Assembly (NCBI RefSeq): GCF_007833215.1
Contig: NZ_CP042239.1
Coordinates: forward strand, 2,046,001 to 2,110,000
Direction: 5' to 3'
DNA length: 64,000 nt
Source: Sphingomonas suaedae
Lineage (GTDB): Bacteria; Pseudomonadota; Alphaproteobacteria; Sphingomonadales; Sphingomonadaceae
Shown: one piece after another, positions 45,049-53,214 of the stretch
Position numbering within the stretch: the first letter of the stretch is position 1
Layout: each line of letters begins with the position of its first letter
The notes under the pieces: model-generated
The model's database searches: none
What the model saw: the letters and a program-made list of their open reading frames with translations, nothing else
What the model was told of the DNA's origin: nothing
Position numbers and translations under genes: made by a program

Positions 45049-45930
45049 TCACGCGCTCCACCCGTTCTTCTCCATCCATGCCGCGCAGCTGCCCTTCGCG
45101 AGATCGCGGACGCGGCCGATATAGGCCTGGCGCTCGGCGACCGAGATGACCCCGCGGGCCTGGAGCAGGTTGAACAGATGGCTCGCCTCGATCGCCTGTT
45201 CATAGGCGGCGATGGGGATGTTGTGGGCGAGGCAGTTCTCGCACTCGGCCATCGCCTTGCGGAAGCCCTCGAACAAAGTGTCGGTATCGGCGACCTCGAA
45301 ATTATATTTCGACATCTGGCGTTCGTTTTCGAGGAAGACGTCGCCATAGGTGAAGTCGGGCTTGCCATCCTGCGCGTCGTTGAACGCGAGGTCGTACACG
45401 CTGTCCTTGTTCTGGATGTACATGGCGAGGCGTTCGAGGCCGTAGGTCAGTTCGCCCGCCACCGGCTTGCAGTCGAAGCCGCCCATTTGCTGGAAATAGG
45501 TGAACTGGGTGACTTCCATGCCGTCGCACCACACTTCCCAGCCAAGACCCCAGGCGCCGAGCGTGGGGGATTCCCAGTCATCCTCGACGAAGCGGATATC
45601 GTGCTTGAGCGGATCGATGCCGATCGCGGTCAGGCTGCCGAGATAGAGTTCCTGAAGGTCGGGCGGGCTGGGCTTCAGGATCACCTGGTACTGGTAATAA
45701 TGCTGGAGCCGGTTGGGGTTTTCGCCATAGCGGCCGTCGGTCGGGCGGCGGCAGGGCTGGACGAAGGCGGCGTTCCACGGATCTGGGCCGAGCGCGCGCA
45801 GCGTCGTCGCGGTGTGGAACGTGCCCGCGCCCATGCGCATGTCATAGGGTTGCAGGATCAGGCAGCCGCGCTGGCTCCAATAGTCATGGAGGCGCAGGAT
45901 CATGCCCTGGAAGCTGAGCGGCGTGGTCAT
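45049..45930 (-). CDS. glyQ: Glycyl-tRNA synthetase alpha subunit
   Basis: 293 residues, the catalytic class II subunit. [78 protein letters not shown] and [15 protein letters not shown] cover the class II motifs. Length is normal. glyS normally follows directly; here a 399-base DUF559 gene and its repeats separate the two. It is divergent from the TraB-family gene, with a small palindrome between them. Confidence 0.97.
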   Translation of the reverse strand: MTTPLSFQGMILRLHDYWSQRGCLILQPYDMRMGAGTFHTATTLRALGPDPWNAAFVQPCRRPTDGRYGENPNRLQHYYQYQVILKPSPPDLQELYLGSLTAIGIDPLKHDIRFVEDDWESPTLGAWGLGWEVWCDGMEVTQFTYFQQMGGFDCKPVAGELTYGLERLAMYIQNKDSVYDLAFNDAQDGKPDFTYGDVFLENERQMSKYNFEVADTDTLFEGFRKAMAECENCLAHNIPIAAYEQAIEASHLFNLLQARGVISVAERQAYIGRVRDLAKGSCAAWMEKNGWSA

Positions 45931-45962
45931 GGGGCCGGGCTTTGGCGAAAGGGCGATGCAGG

Positions 45963-45978
45963 GTCAACTGCGGTTGAC
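45963..45978. promoter_or_regulatory. Small palindrome between glyQ and the TraB-family gene
   Basis: GTCAAC TGCG GTTGAC is a perfect 6-base inverted repeat in the 81-base divergent intergenic region. Position suggests an operator or part of a promoter, but no regulator is identified and the length is modest, so this is tentative. Confidence 0.35.
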
Positions 45979-46011
45979 GTGGGAGGCGCGGGCGGCTTTG
46001 GGGGCCGGATC

Positions 46012-46857
46012 ATGTTGAAGCGTTTGATCGTCCCCCTTGCCGCCCTGTTGCTTTCCAGCTGTTCGCTGCTCGGCGAGGATGCCGATCCCGCCTTGTGGGT
46101 GGTCAAGGATGAGGACACCACCATCTATCTGTTCGGGACGATCCATGTACTGAAACCGGGCATGAACTGGTTCGACGAGGGTATTCGCGAGGCGTTCGAT
46201 GCAAGCGACGAGGTGGTTCTGGAGATTGCCCGGCCCGATCCGAATGCGATCGCGGCGCTGACCGCGCAGCTCGGCACGCGCGGCGGCCCGCCTTTTGCGC
46301 CCGAGGTCGACGCGGCGGCGCGCGACCTGGGAATGCCCGAGGGCGCGATCGACAAGCAGGAACCATGGCTGGCGGCGATCACGCTGAACCAGTTGGCGGT
46401 GACCAAGGCGGGCTATTGCAACGCGCAAGGGGTCGAGGCGGCGCTATCCGACGCTGCGGAGGATGCGGGCAAGCCGGTCAAGGCGCTGGAATCGGCGCGG
46501 GGGCAGCTGATGCTGTTCGACGGGCTCCCCGGCGCGGCGCAGAGCGCGATGCTCGACGCGACGGTGAAGGCGCTGCCGGGGACCAAGGCGCGGCTGGACC
46601 GGTTCGTCGCGGCCTGGGCGAAGGGCGATGCCGAGAGCGTGGGGGCGGAGATGAACCGCACCGCGCAGGCCGCACCTGAGGTTGCCGAGGCGCTGATTAC
46701 GCGGCGCAATGCGCGCTTCGCCGATTGGGTCGCGGCGCGGATGGATCAGCCGGGCACGGTGTTTTTCGCGGTGGGTGCCGGGCATCTGGCGGGCAGGGGC
46801 AGCGTGCAGGACCTGCTGGGCGAGAAGGGGCTGACGGTCGAGCGGGTGGTGTATTAG
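46012..46857 (+). CDS. TraB/GumN-family lipoprotein
   Basis: 281 residues. The N-terminus has a lipoprotein signal (LIVPLAALLLSSCSLLG). The TraB/GumN features are LWVVKDEDTTIYLFGTIHVL with the GTIH motif, DEVVLEIARPD, and near the C-terminus FFAVGAGHLAGRGSVQDLL with the GAGHL motif. The family is proposed to be metal-dependent peptidases related to Tiki proteins; activity here is inference. ATG at 46012 follows a GGGGGCCGG stretch. A family-B repeat pair begins directly after its stop codon. Confidence 0.88.
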   Translation: MLKRLIVPLAALLLSSCSLLGEDADPALWVVKDEDTTIYLFGTIHVLKPGMNWFDEGIREAFDASDEVVLEIARPDPNAIAALTAQLGTRGGPPFAPEVDAAARDLGMPEGAIDKQEPWLAAITLNQLAVTKAGYCNAQGVEAALSDAAEDAGKPVKALESARGQLMLFDGLPGAAQSAMLDATVKALPGTKARLDRFVAAWAKGDAESVGAEMNRTAQAAPEVAEALITRRNARFADWVAARMDQPGTVFFAVGAGHLAGRGSVQDLLGEKGLTVERVVY

Positions 46858-46986
46858 ATCCTCCCCGACACGGGGAGGTGGCAGCGCGTAGCGCTGACGG
46901 AGGGGACCCTCCTCGAAGCAATTCGCTTGCCTCGCGCCCCCTCCACCATGCTGCGCATGGTCCCCCTCCCCGTGCCGGGGAGGATT
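46858..46986. repeat. Empty inverted pair of family-B half-elements (B2)
   Basis: Left half: TCCTCCCCGACACGGGGAGG, hairpin CAGCGC GTA GCGCTG, and GGAGGGGACC. Right half, inverted: GCCCCCTCCACC, hairpin ATGC TGC GCAT, GGTCCCCC and CCTCCCCGTGCCGGGGAGGA. They are separated by ~25 bases (CGAAGCAATTCGCTTGCC). It has the same organisation as the repeats around the DUF559 gene but without the gene, immediately after the TraB-family stop. Confidence 0.87.
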
Positions 46987-46989
46987 TTG

Positions 46990-47018
46990 TTGCCTTTTTC
47001 CGCTCGTCTGCCTATAGG
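46990..47018 (+). promoter_or_regulatory. Candidate sigma-70-type promoter for rplY-pth
   Basis: TTGCCT (46990-46995) and TATAGG (47013-47018) are spaced by 17 bases, about 75 bases before the rplY start, just after the family-B repeat pair. Match to the vegetative consensus is moderate; no experimental start is known. Confidence 0.45.
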
Positions 47019-47092
47019 CGCGCGCTTCCGGTCAGGGTCATCCCTGGAGGCCTGGGCGGAATTGGAAACACTTTAGCGCATTGGAACGACAT

Positions 47093-47764
47093 ATGAGCGA
47101 CACGCTTACGCTGTCGGCCGAGACGCGCGACCGGGTTGGCAAGGGAGCCTCCCGGGCGCTGCGTCGTGAAGGCCGCGTCCCCGCCGTGATCTATGGCGAC
47201 AACAAGGAACCGACGAGCATCCACCTGGAAGAGCGCGCCCTGATGAAGGCGCTGCACACCGGCCACTTCATGAATTCGGTCGTGATGATCGAAGGCGTGG
47301 GCGGCAAGGCGGTTCGCACGCTTCCCAAGGACGTCGCGCTCGACGTGGTGACCGAACGTCCGGTCCATGTCGATTTCCTGCGCATCTCCGAACACGCCAA
47401 GGTCACCGTTGCGGTGCCGGTGGTGTTCGCCGACGAAGCCGCATCGCCGGGTCTCAAAAAGGGCGGCGTGCTCAACATCGTCCGCCACGAGCTGGAGCTG
47501 GTGTGCGACGCGGCCGAGATCCCCAGCGAGATCACCATCTCGCTCAAGGGCTATGAAGTCGGCGATTCGCTGCACATCTCGTCGGTTACGCTGCCCAAGG
47601 GCGTGGCCAGCGCGATCGACGACCGCGATTTCACCATCGCCACGATCGTCGCTCCGTCGGCGCTGAAGTCCGAAGAGGGCGAAGCGGCAGCCGAAGCGGA
47701 CGCCGCGGCCGAAGCGCCTGCTGATGAAGCGGGCGCCGAGGACGAAGCGACGGACGGCGAATAA
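47093..47764 (+). CDS. rplY: 50S ribosomal protein L25/general stress protein Ctc
   Basis: 223 residues, the long Ctc form. The N-terminal L25 domain, which binds 5S rRNA, shows [20 protein letters not shown] and [14 protein letters not shown]; the C-terminal beta domain shows [18 protein letters not shown] and [19 protein letters not shown]. It ends in an acidic Ala/Glu tail. The ATG at 47093 (MSDTLTL) is preferred over an in-frame ATG four codons upstream, since GGAACGA lies close to 47093. Followed by pth, the common pairing. Confidence 0.95.
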   Translation: MSDTLTLSAETRDRVGKGASRALRREGRVPAVIYGDNKEPTSIHLEERALMKALHTGHFMNSVVMIEGVGGKAVRTLPKDVALDVVTERPVHVDFLRISEHAKVTVAVPVVFADEAASPGLKKGGVLNIVRHELELVCDAAEIPSEITISLKGYEVGDSLHISSVTLPKGVASAIDDRDFTIATIVAPSALKSEEGEAAAEADAAAEAPADEAGAEDEATDGE

Positions 47765-47875
47765 GCCGAACGCCCGACTTCGGGTTGATCTGGATCGCCT
47801 CCGCATCGACATGGTGCGGGGGCGATCTGCGTTTTAGCGGTCGCGGTACCGGCCCGCTGCCATAGGAGTTGTACG

Positions 47876-48451
47876 ATGCAATTGTGGGTGGGGCTCGGCA
47901 ATCCCGGACCGGACTATGCGATGAACCGCCACAATGTCGGATTCATGGCTGCCGACGCGATCGCGGAGGTCCATGGCTTCACCGCGCCCGCGAAGAAATT
48001 CCAGGGCTGGGTGCAGGAGGGGCGGATCGGCGGCGACAAGATCCTGCTGCTCAAGCCCGCAACCTACATGAACGAGAGCGGCCGGGCGATTCGCGCGGCG
48101 ATGGATTTCTACAAGCTGGCGCCCGAGGACGTGACCGTGTTTCACGACGAGCTCGATCTGGCGCCGTTCAAGGTCAAGGTGAAACGCGGCGGCGGCGCGG
48201 CCGGGCAGAATGGCATTCGCAGCGCGATCCAGCATATCGGGCCCGAGTTTCGCCGCGTGCGAATCGGCATCGGCCATCCGGGACACAAGGACCGGGTAAC
48301 GGGCTATGTGCTCGGCAATTATGCGAAGGCCGAAATCGAGGACCTGTCCGACCTGCTCGGCGCGATCGCGGCGGAGGCCGAGTGGCTGGCCAAGGGGGAC
48401 GATGCGCGGTTCATGAACGACATCGCGCTGCGGCTGAATCAGGCGCCCTGA
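47876..48451 (+). CDS. pth: Peptidyl-tRNA hydrolase
   Basis: 191 residues recycling peptidyl-tRNA. The catalytic His is H19 in MNRHNVGFM, N9 lies in GLGNPGPDY, and KPATYMNESGRAI, VFHDELDLAPFKVKVKRGGG and GQNGIRSAIQHIG complete the family pattern. It follows rplY by ~110 bases on the same strand; a strong terminator follows the stop. Confidence 0.96.
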   Translation: MQLWVGLGNPGPDYAMNRHNVGFMAADAIAEVHGFTAPAKKFQGWVQEGRIGGDKILLLKPATYMNESGRAIRAAMDFYKLAPEDVTVFHDELDLAPFKVKVKRGGGAAGQNGIRSAIQHIGPEFRRVRIGIGHPGHKDRVTGYVLGNYAKAEIEDLSDLLGAIAAEAEWLAKGDDARFMNDIALRLNQAP

Positions 48452-48458
48452 AGCACAT

Positions 48459-48487
48459 AAAAAAGGCCGGGTCTCCCCGGCCTTTTT
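48459..48487. terminator. Bidirectional Rho-independent terminator after pth
   Basis: AAAAGGCCGGG (48461-48471), loop TCTC, CCCGGCCTTTT (48476-48486): an 11-base perfect stem with A-run before and T-run after. It serves the converging pth and lipoprotein (48510-49511) transcripts. Confidence 0.93.
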
Positions 48488-48509
48488 CGTTGATTGCGAG
48501 TCGGCCCGA

Positions 48510-49511
48510 TCAGCTCTTCTTGCCGACCAGGACACCGACGGCGCGGCTGTCGCCGCCCGCGACCGCGCCGCTGATCGCGAAGCTGATGCCCATCTCGGCC
48601 GCCTGCGGACCGTAAGCGAGACCCTGGAAGGTGCCGCCTGCGGTGCTGCCCGGACCGAAGCTGCCGGTGAACTGGTTGTTGCCGACGGCGATCGCGCCGG
48701 TGCCGGTGAAGGTCCCGTAGGCGACATTGCCGCCCGCGGTGACGCGGCTGAGGTCCATCGACAGGCTCACCAGCCCGGTGGCGTAGTTGATCGACAGCGT
48801 GACGGTACCCGTCAGCTTGTCGACCGCGCTGGCCCCGGCGGCAGGCGAAACAACCGCGCGGCCCGCGACCCGCATCGTATAATTGACCGTGCCGGTGGTC
48901 GGCATGTCGGAAATGACGGTCGGATAGCCGAAGGTGCCATAAGTGATCCGCTTGGTGCCCGTCGTGCTGGCACCACGCCACCAGCCGGCATAGCTGACCC
49001 GCGACAGCGCCAGCGCGATGTCGGACGTCACCTGGCCGGAGATGGTGTTGTTGAGCAGCTCAAGCTGGCTGAACGCGCCCGCCGTGGTCGGCGCGGTGCT
49101 TTCGCGATAGACATATTCGGTGACGGCGGGAGCCGGGACGACGAGCAGGTCGGCACCGGTGAAGCGCGACTCTTCGGTATTTTCGCGAACTACCGTCTCG
49201 GCGGTCTGGGCTGACGTGACGCTGCTCTGAAGCGCAAGGCGAACACGGTTCGAGAAGGCATCGGTACCTGCGGTGCCGAGCGTGACCGGCCCGGCCGAAG
49301 CATCGCCGGTAAAGCTCGTTGCGGCGCTGACGGTGTACACCTCAGCCGCGGTGGTCAGCGGCAGGCTGGAATAGCTGACCGGGGACGGGGTCGGCGTCAC
49401 GGTGGAGGTGGGCGACGGCGTGGGAGTCGGGCTGGGATCGTCGCCGCCGCCACAACCCGCAACGGTCAACGCAACAGCGGTGCTGGCAATCAGAACTGAA
49501 CGGCGAATCAT
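48510..49511 (-). CDS. Surface lipoprotein with TbpB-like C-terminal beta-barrel
   Basis: 333 residues. Lipoprotein signal VLIASTAVALTVAGCGGG is followed by a Pro/Thr/Ser linker (PSPTPTPSPTSTVTPTPSP). The remainder is beta-rich, and the C-terminus reads FTGSFGPGSTAGGTFQGLAY then GPQAAEMGISFAISG. The pattern G.F.G..YGP.AAE.G..F is the hallmark of transferrin-binding-protein-like barrels found in TbpB and other surface lipoproteins. It is probably displayed on the outer membrane; the ligand is unknown. No TonB receptor or Slam gene is in the window. It converges on pth across a strong terminator. Confidence 0.78.
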   Translation of the reverse strand: MIRRSVLIASTAVALTVAGCGGGDDPSPTPTPSPTSTVTPTPSPVSYSSLPLTTAAEVYTVSAATSFTGDASAGPVTLGTAGTDAFSNRVRLALQSSVTSAQTAETVVRENTEESRFTGADLLVVPAPAVTEYVYRESTAPTTAGAFSQLELLNNTISGQVTSDIALALSRVSYAGWWRGASTTGTKRITYGTFGYPTVISDMPTTGTVNYTMRVAGRAVVSPAAGASAVDKLTGTVTLSINYATGLVSLSMDLSRVTAGGNVAYGTFTGTGAIAVGNNQFTGSFGPGSTAGGTFQGLAYGPQAAEMGISFAISGAVAGGDSRAVGVLVGKKS

Positions 49512-49632
49512 ACTGCGACTCCTGTTACGTGACCGACTGCAAGGCGCCCCGCGCCTGTACCCCGGATGAACGAACCGCGTGACCGCGGCCTTTGCGCCAT
49601 GCGGTAGCGTGCCTCTGCGCGAAACGGAAGAG

Positions 49633-49660
49633 CGCCGGTGCGGGTTTCACCGCACCGGCG
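49633..49660. terminator. Perfect hairpin between two lipoprotein genes
   Basis: CGCCGGTGCGG (49633-49643) and CCGCACCGGCG (49650-49660) form an 11-base perfect stem with loop GTTTCA, eleven bases beyond the stop of the 49671-50207 gene. On the minus strand CTCTTCCGTTTC follows, a weak T-rich tract, so it is a plausible terminator for that gene. Confidence 0.65.
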
Positions 49661-49670
49661 GCTCCGGCGA

Positions 49671-50207
49671 TCACGCGCCCAGTTCGGCGAGCAATGCGCG
49701 AAGTTGCTGAATCTTGCCGAGTCGGGTGGCAGGATCGAGCTTCGCCATCGGCCCCGTCCCGAATTCGGCGCCGCTTTGAAGACAGGTGGTGACGGTGGCA
49801 TGGGCCTGGGCACGATCGCCCTTCGTGAAGTTGTTGTCGATCTGATCCTTCACCGCCCAGTCGAGATAGGCGTCGAGATTGGCCTTGGACAATTCCGGCT
49901 TGGGCGGATCGGCGGGGATCACCTGATCGCCCAATTTCTTTTCAATCATGCCGCGATAATAATCGAGGAAGGGCTGCGTGCCGCCCGCGATGTTGCGCGG
50001 AACCGGACTGTTGAGCAGCCGCTCCTGCCATTTGACCGCCGCATAGCAACGGACGTTGAGTGCGAGCGCGTCCTGAAGGTCCTGCGCCTTGCGCGCCTCC
50101 GCCGCCCTGGCCTTCGCTTCCGCCGCAGCGTTTTCCTGTGCGCCATTGTCGCCACAGCCGGCGAGCGCGAGCAGCGCCAGCGGCGCAAGGATTGCGATGT
50201 GTTTCAT
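49671..50207 (-). CDS. Putative lipoprotein of unknown function
   Basis: 178 residues with signal and lipobox (LAPLALLALAGCGDNG), an Ala/Glu/Lys-rich helical stretch, then a compact domain with KWQERLLNSPVPRNIAGG, FLDYYRGMIEKKLGDQVIP and two cysteines (NVRCYAAVKW, VTTCLQSG) that could pair. No family is recognised. GGAGG lies upstream of the ATG. It is followed by a hairpin and the TbpB-like gene. Confidence 0.78.
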   Translation of the reverse strand: MKHIAILAPLALLALAGCGDNGAQENAAAEAKARAAEARKAQDLQDALALNVRCYAAVKWQERLLNSPVPRNIAGGTQPFLDYYRGMIEKKLGDQVIPADPPKPELSKANLDAYLDWAVKDQIDNNFTKGDRAQAHATVTTCLQSGAEFGTGPMAKLDPATRLGKIQQLRALLAELGA

Positions 50208-50317
50208 GGACTTGCCGTCCTCCCCTGTTCGTTCGATGGCGCAAGTGTGACGCGGTGTCGGGCGCTGTCAACAGCGTCCGGCTTGCATAGGCAGCGTCGA
50301 AATGCTGTGCGGGCGGG

Positions 50318-50917
50318 ATGACGATCCGATCGCTCTTTGCCACGCGCTTTTCCGAAACCGCGCTCGACGACGCGGCATTGCTGGAGGAATTGGCCGAAGC
50401 CTGTCGCGACCTGGCGGGGCAGGACCGGGCGGGGCAACGCTGGTCAAAAGAACATGGCTATCGCGGCTATACCAGCTACGCCTCGCTCGACGATCTGCCC
50501 GATCGCGACCCGCGCTTTGCCGATCTGGTCCGCCATCTCAACCGCCACGTCGCGCGCTTCGCCGACGCTTGCGCGCTCGACCTGTCGCGCAAGCTGAAGC
50601 TCGACAGTCTCTGGGTAAATATCCTGAAGCCCGGCGGCGCCCATTCGGGCCATATCCATCCGCACAGCGTCGTTTCCGGGACGATCTATGTCGAGGTGCC
50701 GCCGGGCGCCGGTGCGTTGAAGCTGGAAGACCCGCGCCTGCCGATGCTGATGGCCGCCTCGCCCCGCCGCGCCGATGCGCCCGAGGATCTGCGGACCTTC
50801 GTCTATGCGCAGCCCGCGCCGGGCACCATCTTTCTGTGGGAAAGCTGGCTGCGACACGAAGTGATGCCCCATTCCGGCAAAAGCGAGCGGATCAGCATCA
50901 GCTTCAATTATCGCTGA
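50318..50917 (+). CDS. TIGR02466-type putative 2OG-Fe(II) oxygenase
   Basis: 199 residues. The core has WVNILKPGGAHSGHIHPHS, VVSGTIYVEVPPGAGALKLE, PAPGTIFLWESWLRHEVMPH and ERISISFNYR. The HxH region and the RHEVMPH histidine with a downstream Arg are the iron and 2-oxoglutarate ligands expected for this family (PF13759-like). Substrate unknown; cytoplasmic. The divergent upstream neighbour is the lipoprotein at 49671. Confidence 0.87.
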   Translation: MTIRSLFATRFSETALDDAALLEELAEACRDLAGQDRAGQRWSKEHGYRGYTSYASLDDLPDRDPRFADLVRHLNRHVARFADACALDLSRKLKLDSLWVNILKPGGAHSGHIHPHSVVSGTIYVEVPPGAGALKLEDPRLPMLMAASPRRADAPEDLRTFVYAQPAPGTIFLWESWLRHEVMPHSGKSERISISFNYR

Positions 50918-50994
50918 TTCGTCTCGGCTCGCCCCTCCACGGGAACCATTTCGCCTGTGATACGATTGGGAAGCAATTCTTCGGGAGAACGATC

Positions 50995-51438
50995 ATGCGT
51001 AAAGCCTTTGCAGCCCTGTTGGCCCTGTCGCTTTCCGTTCCGAGCGCCACGCTGATGACGACCACTGCGTCGGCGCAAAGCTGGCAGGAGCGCGAACGCC
51101 AGCGTGACCGCGAATATAATGAACGGCGCAACCGCGGCCGTGACTATCGCTGGCAGGGCGATCGCCGCGACCGCAATTGGGAACCGTCGCGCGCCTATCG
51201 CCAGGGCAATTATCGCGAGCGCCGCCTGAGCCGTCGGGACCGCATCTATCGGGGTCGCGACGGGCGCTATTATTGCCGCCGGAACGACGGCACGACCGGC
51301 CTGGTGGTCGGGGCGGCGCTTGGCGGAATTCTGGGCGGCGCGATCGGCAATGGCGATGTGCTGGGCGTGATCCTGGGCGGCGCCGGCGGCGCGCTGCTGG
51401 GCCGGGAGGTCGATCGCGGCAATGTGCGCTGCCGCTGA
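50995..51438 (+). CDS. Exported glycine-zipper (17 kDa surface antigen-like) protein
   Basis: 147 residues. Signal peptide (KAFAALLALSLSVPSATLMT) ending near ASAQS, then a very Arg/Asp-rich stretch (RDREYNERRNRGRDYRW), then YYCRRNDGTTGLVVGAALGG and ILGGAIGNGDVLGVILGGAG, a glycine-zipper 2TM segment as in the rickettsial 17 kDa antigen and SlyB. It probably inserts in or contacts the outer membrane. GGGAGAAC precedes the ATG. Confidence 0.85.
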   Translation: MRKAFAALLALSLSVPSATLMTTTASAQSWQERERQRDREYNERRNRGRDYRWQGDRRDRNWEPSRAYRQGNYRERRLSRRDRIYRGRDGRYYCRRNDGTTGLVVGAALGGILGGAIGNGDVLGVILGGAGGALLGREVDRGNVRCR

Positions 51439-51578
51439 ACCGAGCTGGCCGAACAGCGTCGACCGGCACCGGTCTCCGCCAACTTGACGTCGAAAGCGTT
51501 TCGATGTTCACTTTGGGTTGGCGGAGCAGCGCCTCTGCCGCTGGTCGGGTCGATCCGGCACATAGGGAGATGCTCTGT

Positions 51579-51875
51579 ATGCGTAGCCAACTCACCACAC
51601 TCATCGCCGTAGCGGTCGCGGTTCCGATGGCCCCCGCCCTGTCCACCGCCGCGCACGCCCAGGCCTTTGCCGATCAGGACGCCAACCGCAGCTTCACGCC
51701 GCAGCAGCGCTGGCCCACCCTTGGGTACGACCAATGGAAGGCGCCGCTCATTACCAATGCATCGCGCAAGGCGTGTCGCGAGCGCCAGGCGGCGCAACTG
51801 GCCGCTGATGCAGAACTCACCGGCGAGGCGGCAAAGCGGGCCGAGCGCCGCCGCGCCAAATCCCGCTGCCGCTGA
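51579..51875 (+). CDS. Small exported protein of unknown function
   Basis: 98 residues from ATG at 51579 (an ATG three codons earlier is also in frame but abuts the GGGAG). Signal peptide ends near AAHAQ. The mature part includes SFTPQQRWPTLGYDQWKAPL and a C-terminal basic helix (AERRRAKSRCR) with two cysteines (KACRERQ, SRCR). No family is recognised; the two cysteines might form a disulphide in the periplasm. Confidence 0.65.
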   Translation: MRSQLTTLIAVAVAVPMAPALSTAAHAQAFADQDANRSFTPQQRWPTLGYDQWKAPLITNASRKACRERQAAQLAADAELTGEAAKRAERRRAKSRCR

Positions 51876-51889
51876 TATCGGCTGATCCT

Positions 51890-51911
51890 CTCCCCGGCCC
51901 CGGCCGGGGAG
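51890..51911. repeat. Solitary GC hairpin resembling a family-B arm
   Basis: CTCCCCGGC and GCCGGGGAG pair around CCCG, flanked by TCCT and GGAA, in the 125-base gap before ychF. It resembles the terminal palindrome of family-B elements and may also act as a terminator for the small exported-protein gene. Confidence 0.5.
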
Positions 51912-52000
51912 GAAATTGCCGGATCGAGTTCCGACCCTAGCCTTTTGTCCGTGTCCGGCCTATCTGCGCGCCTTTCCCGGACCACAGGACCTAGAGACTC

Positions 52001-53101
52001 ATGGGCTTTCGCTGCGGCATCGTCGGCCTGCCGAATGTCGGCAAATCGACGCTTTTCAACGCGCTGACGCAGACCGCGGCGGCGCAGGCGGCCAATTATC
52101 CCTTCTGCACGATCGAGCCGAATGTCGGCAATGTCGCGGTGCCGGACGATCGGCTGGATGCGCTGGCGAAGATCGCGGGCTCGGCCAAGATCATCGAAAC
52201 GCAGCTGGGGTTCGTCGACATCGCAGGGCTGGTGCGCGGCGCGAGCAAAGGCGAAGGGCTGGGCAATCAGTTCCTCGGCAATATCCGCGAGGTGGACGCG
52301 ATCGTCCATGTCCTGCGCTGTTTCGAGAATGACGACATCCAGCATGTCGACAACAAGGTCGATCCGATCGCCGACGCCGAGACGGTCGAGACCGAGCTGA
52401 TGCTGTCCGACCTCGAAAGCCTCGAGAAGCGCGTGCCGAACCTTCAGAAAAAGGCCGCGCAGGGCGACAAGGAGGCGAAGGTCGCCGCGACGGTGCTGGC
52501 ACAGGCGCTCGACCTGCTGCGCGAGGGCAAGCCGGCGCGTTTGGCCGAACCCAACGATGCCGAGGAAGCGCGCGTGCTCAAGCAGGCGCAGCTGATCACC
52601 GCCAAGCCGGTCCTCTATGTCTGCAACGTCAATGAGGAACACGCCGCCGAGGGCAACGCCTATTCGGCGCGCGTATTCGCGAAGGCCAAGTCGGAGGGCG
52701 CGCAGGCCGTCGTCGTTTCCGCGGCGATCGAGGCCGAGATCGCGACGATGCCCGCCGAAGAACGCGGCGAGTTTCTGGCCGAACTGGGGCTGGAGGAGAC
52801 CGGCCTGACCCGCGTGATTCGCGCCGGGTACAGCCTGCTCCACCTGCTGACGTTCTTCACCGTCGGACCGAAGGAAGCGCGCGCCTGGACCACACATGTC
52901 GGCGCCAAGGCACCGCAGGCGGCGGGCGAGATCCACACCGATTTCGAACGCGGCTTCATCCGCGCCGAGACGATCGCGTTCGACGATTACGTCAAATTCG
53001 GCGGTGAGACCGGCGCGCGCGACAACGGCAAGCTGCGGTCGGAAGGGAAAGAGTATGTCGTGCAGGACGGCGACGTGATGCTGTTCCGGTTTAACGTTTG
53101 A
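52001..53101 (+). CDS. ychF: Redox-regulated ATPase YchF (Obg-family GTPase-like)
   Basis: 366 residues. G1 motif GIVGLPNVGKSTLFNALT, switch region ANYPFCTIEPNVG, G3 FVDIAGLVRGASKGEGLGN, and NVNEEH at the G4 site, the change that gives YchF its ATP preference. The C-terminal TGS domain has LLTFFTVGPKEARAWTTHVG and ETIAFDDYVKFGG. It is a ribosome-associated stress regulator. Length is normal. Confidence 0.96.
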   Translation: MGFRCGIVGLPNVGKSTLFNALTQTAAAQAANYPFCTIEPNVGNVAVPDDRLDALAKIAGSAKIIETQLGFVDIAGLVRGASKGEGLGNQFLGNIREVDAIVHVLRCFENDDIQHVDNKVDPIADAETVETELMLSDLESLEKRVPNLQKKAAQGDKEAKVAATVLAQALDLLREGKPARLAEPNDAEEARVLKQAQLITAKPVLYVCNVNEEHAAEGNAYSARVFAKAKSEGAQAVVVSAAIEAEIATMPAEERGEFLAELGLEETGLTRVIRAGYSLLHLLTFFTVGPKEARAWTTHVGAKAPQAAGEIHTDFERGFIRAETIAFDDYVKFGGETGARDNGKLRSEGKEYVVQDGDVMLFRFNV

Positions 53102-53214
53102 GGTGAGCCAGCTCCGCTGAATGGCGGCGCCGGCCCGTTGCCGTCTCCGTTCCACTGAGACCGCATCTGGCATCGTCAGTTTCCATCGCCGCTCCGCCGG
53201 TGCAGAATGCCGCC

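Noticed and set aside
44585..45050. Classical insertion sequence
   Set aside because: No DDE or HUH transposase and no obvious target-site duplication; the nuclease belongs to DUF559.
44984..45079. Longer start for the DUF559 protein (ATG at 45079)
   Set aside because: The extra residues come from the glyQ end and the family-B repeat; the domain begins at LRPEVSAARRLR after ATG 44983.
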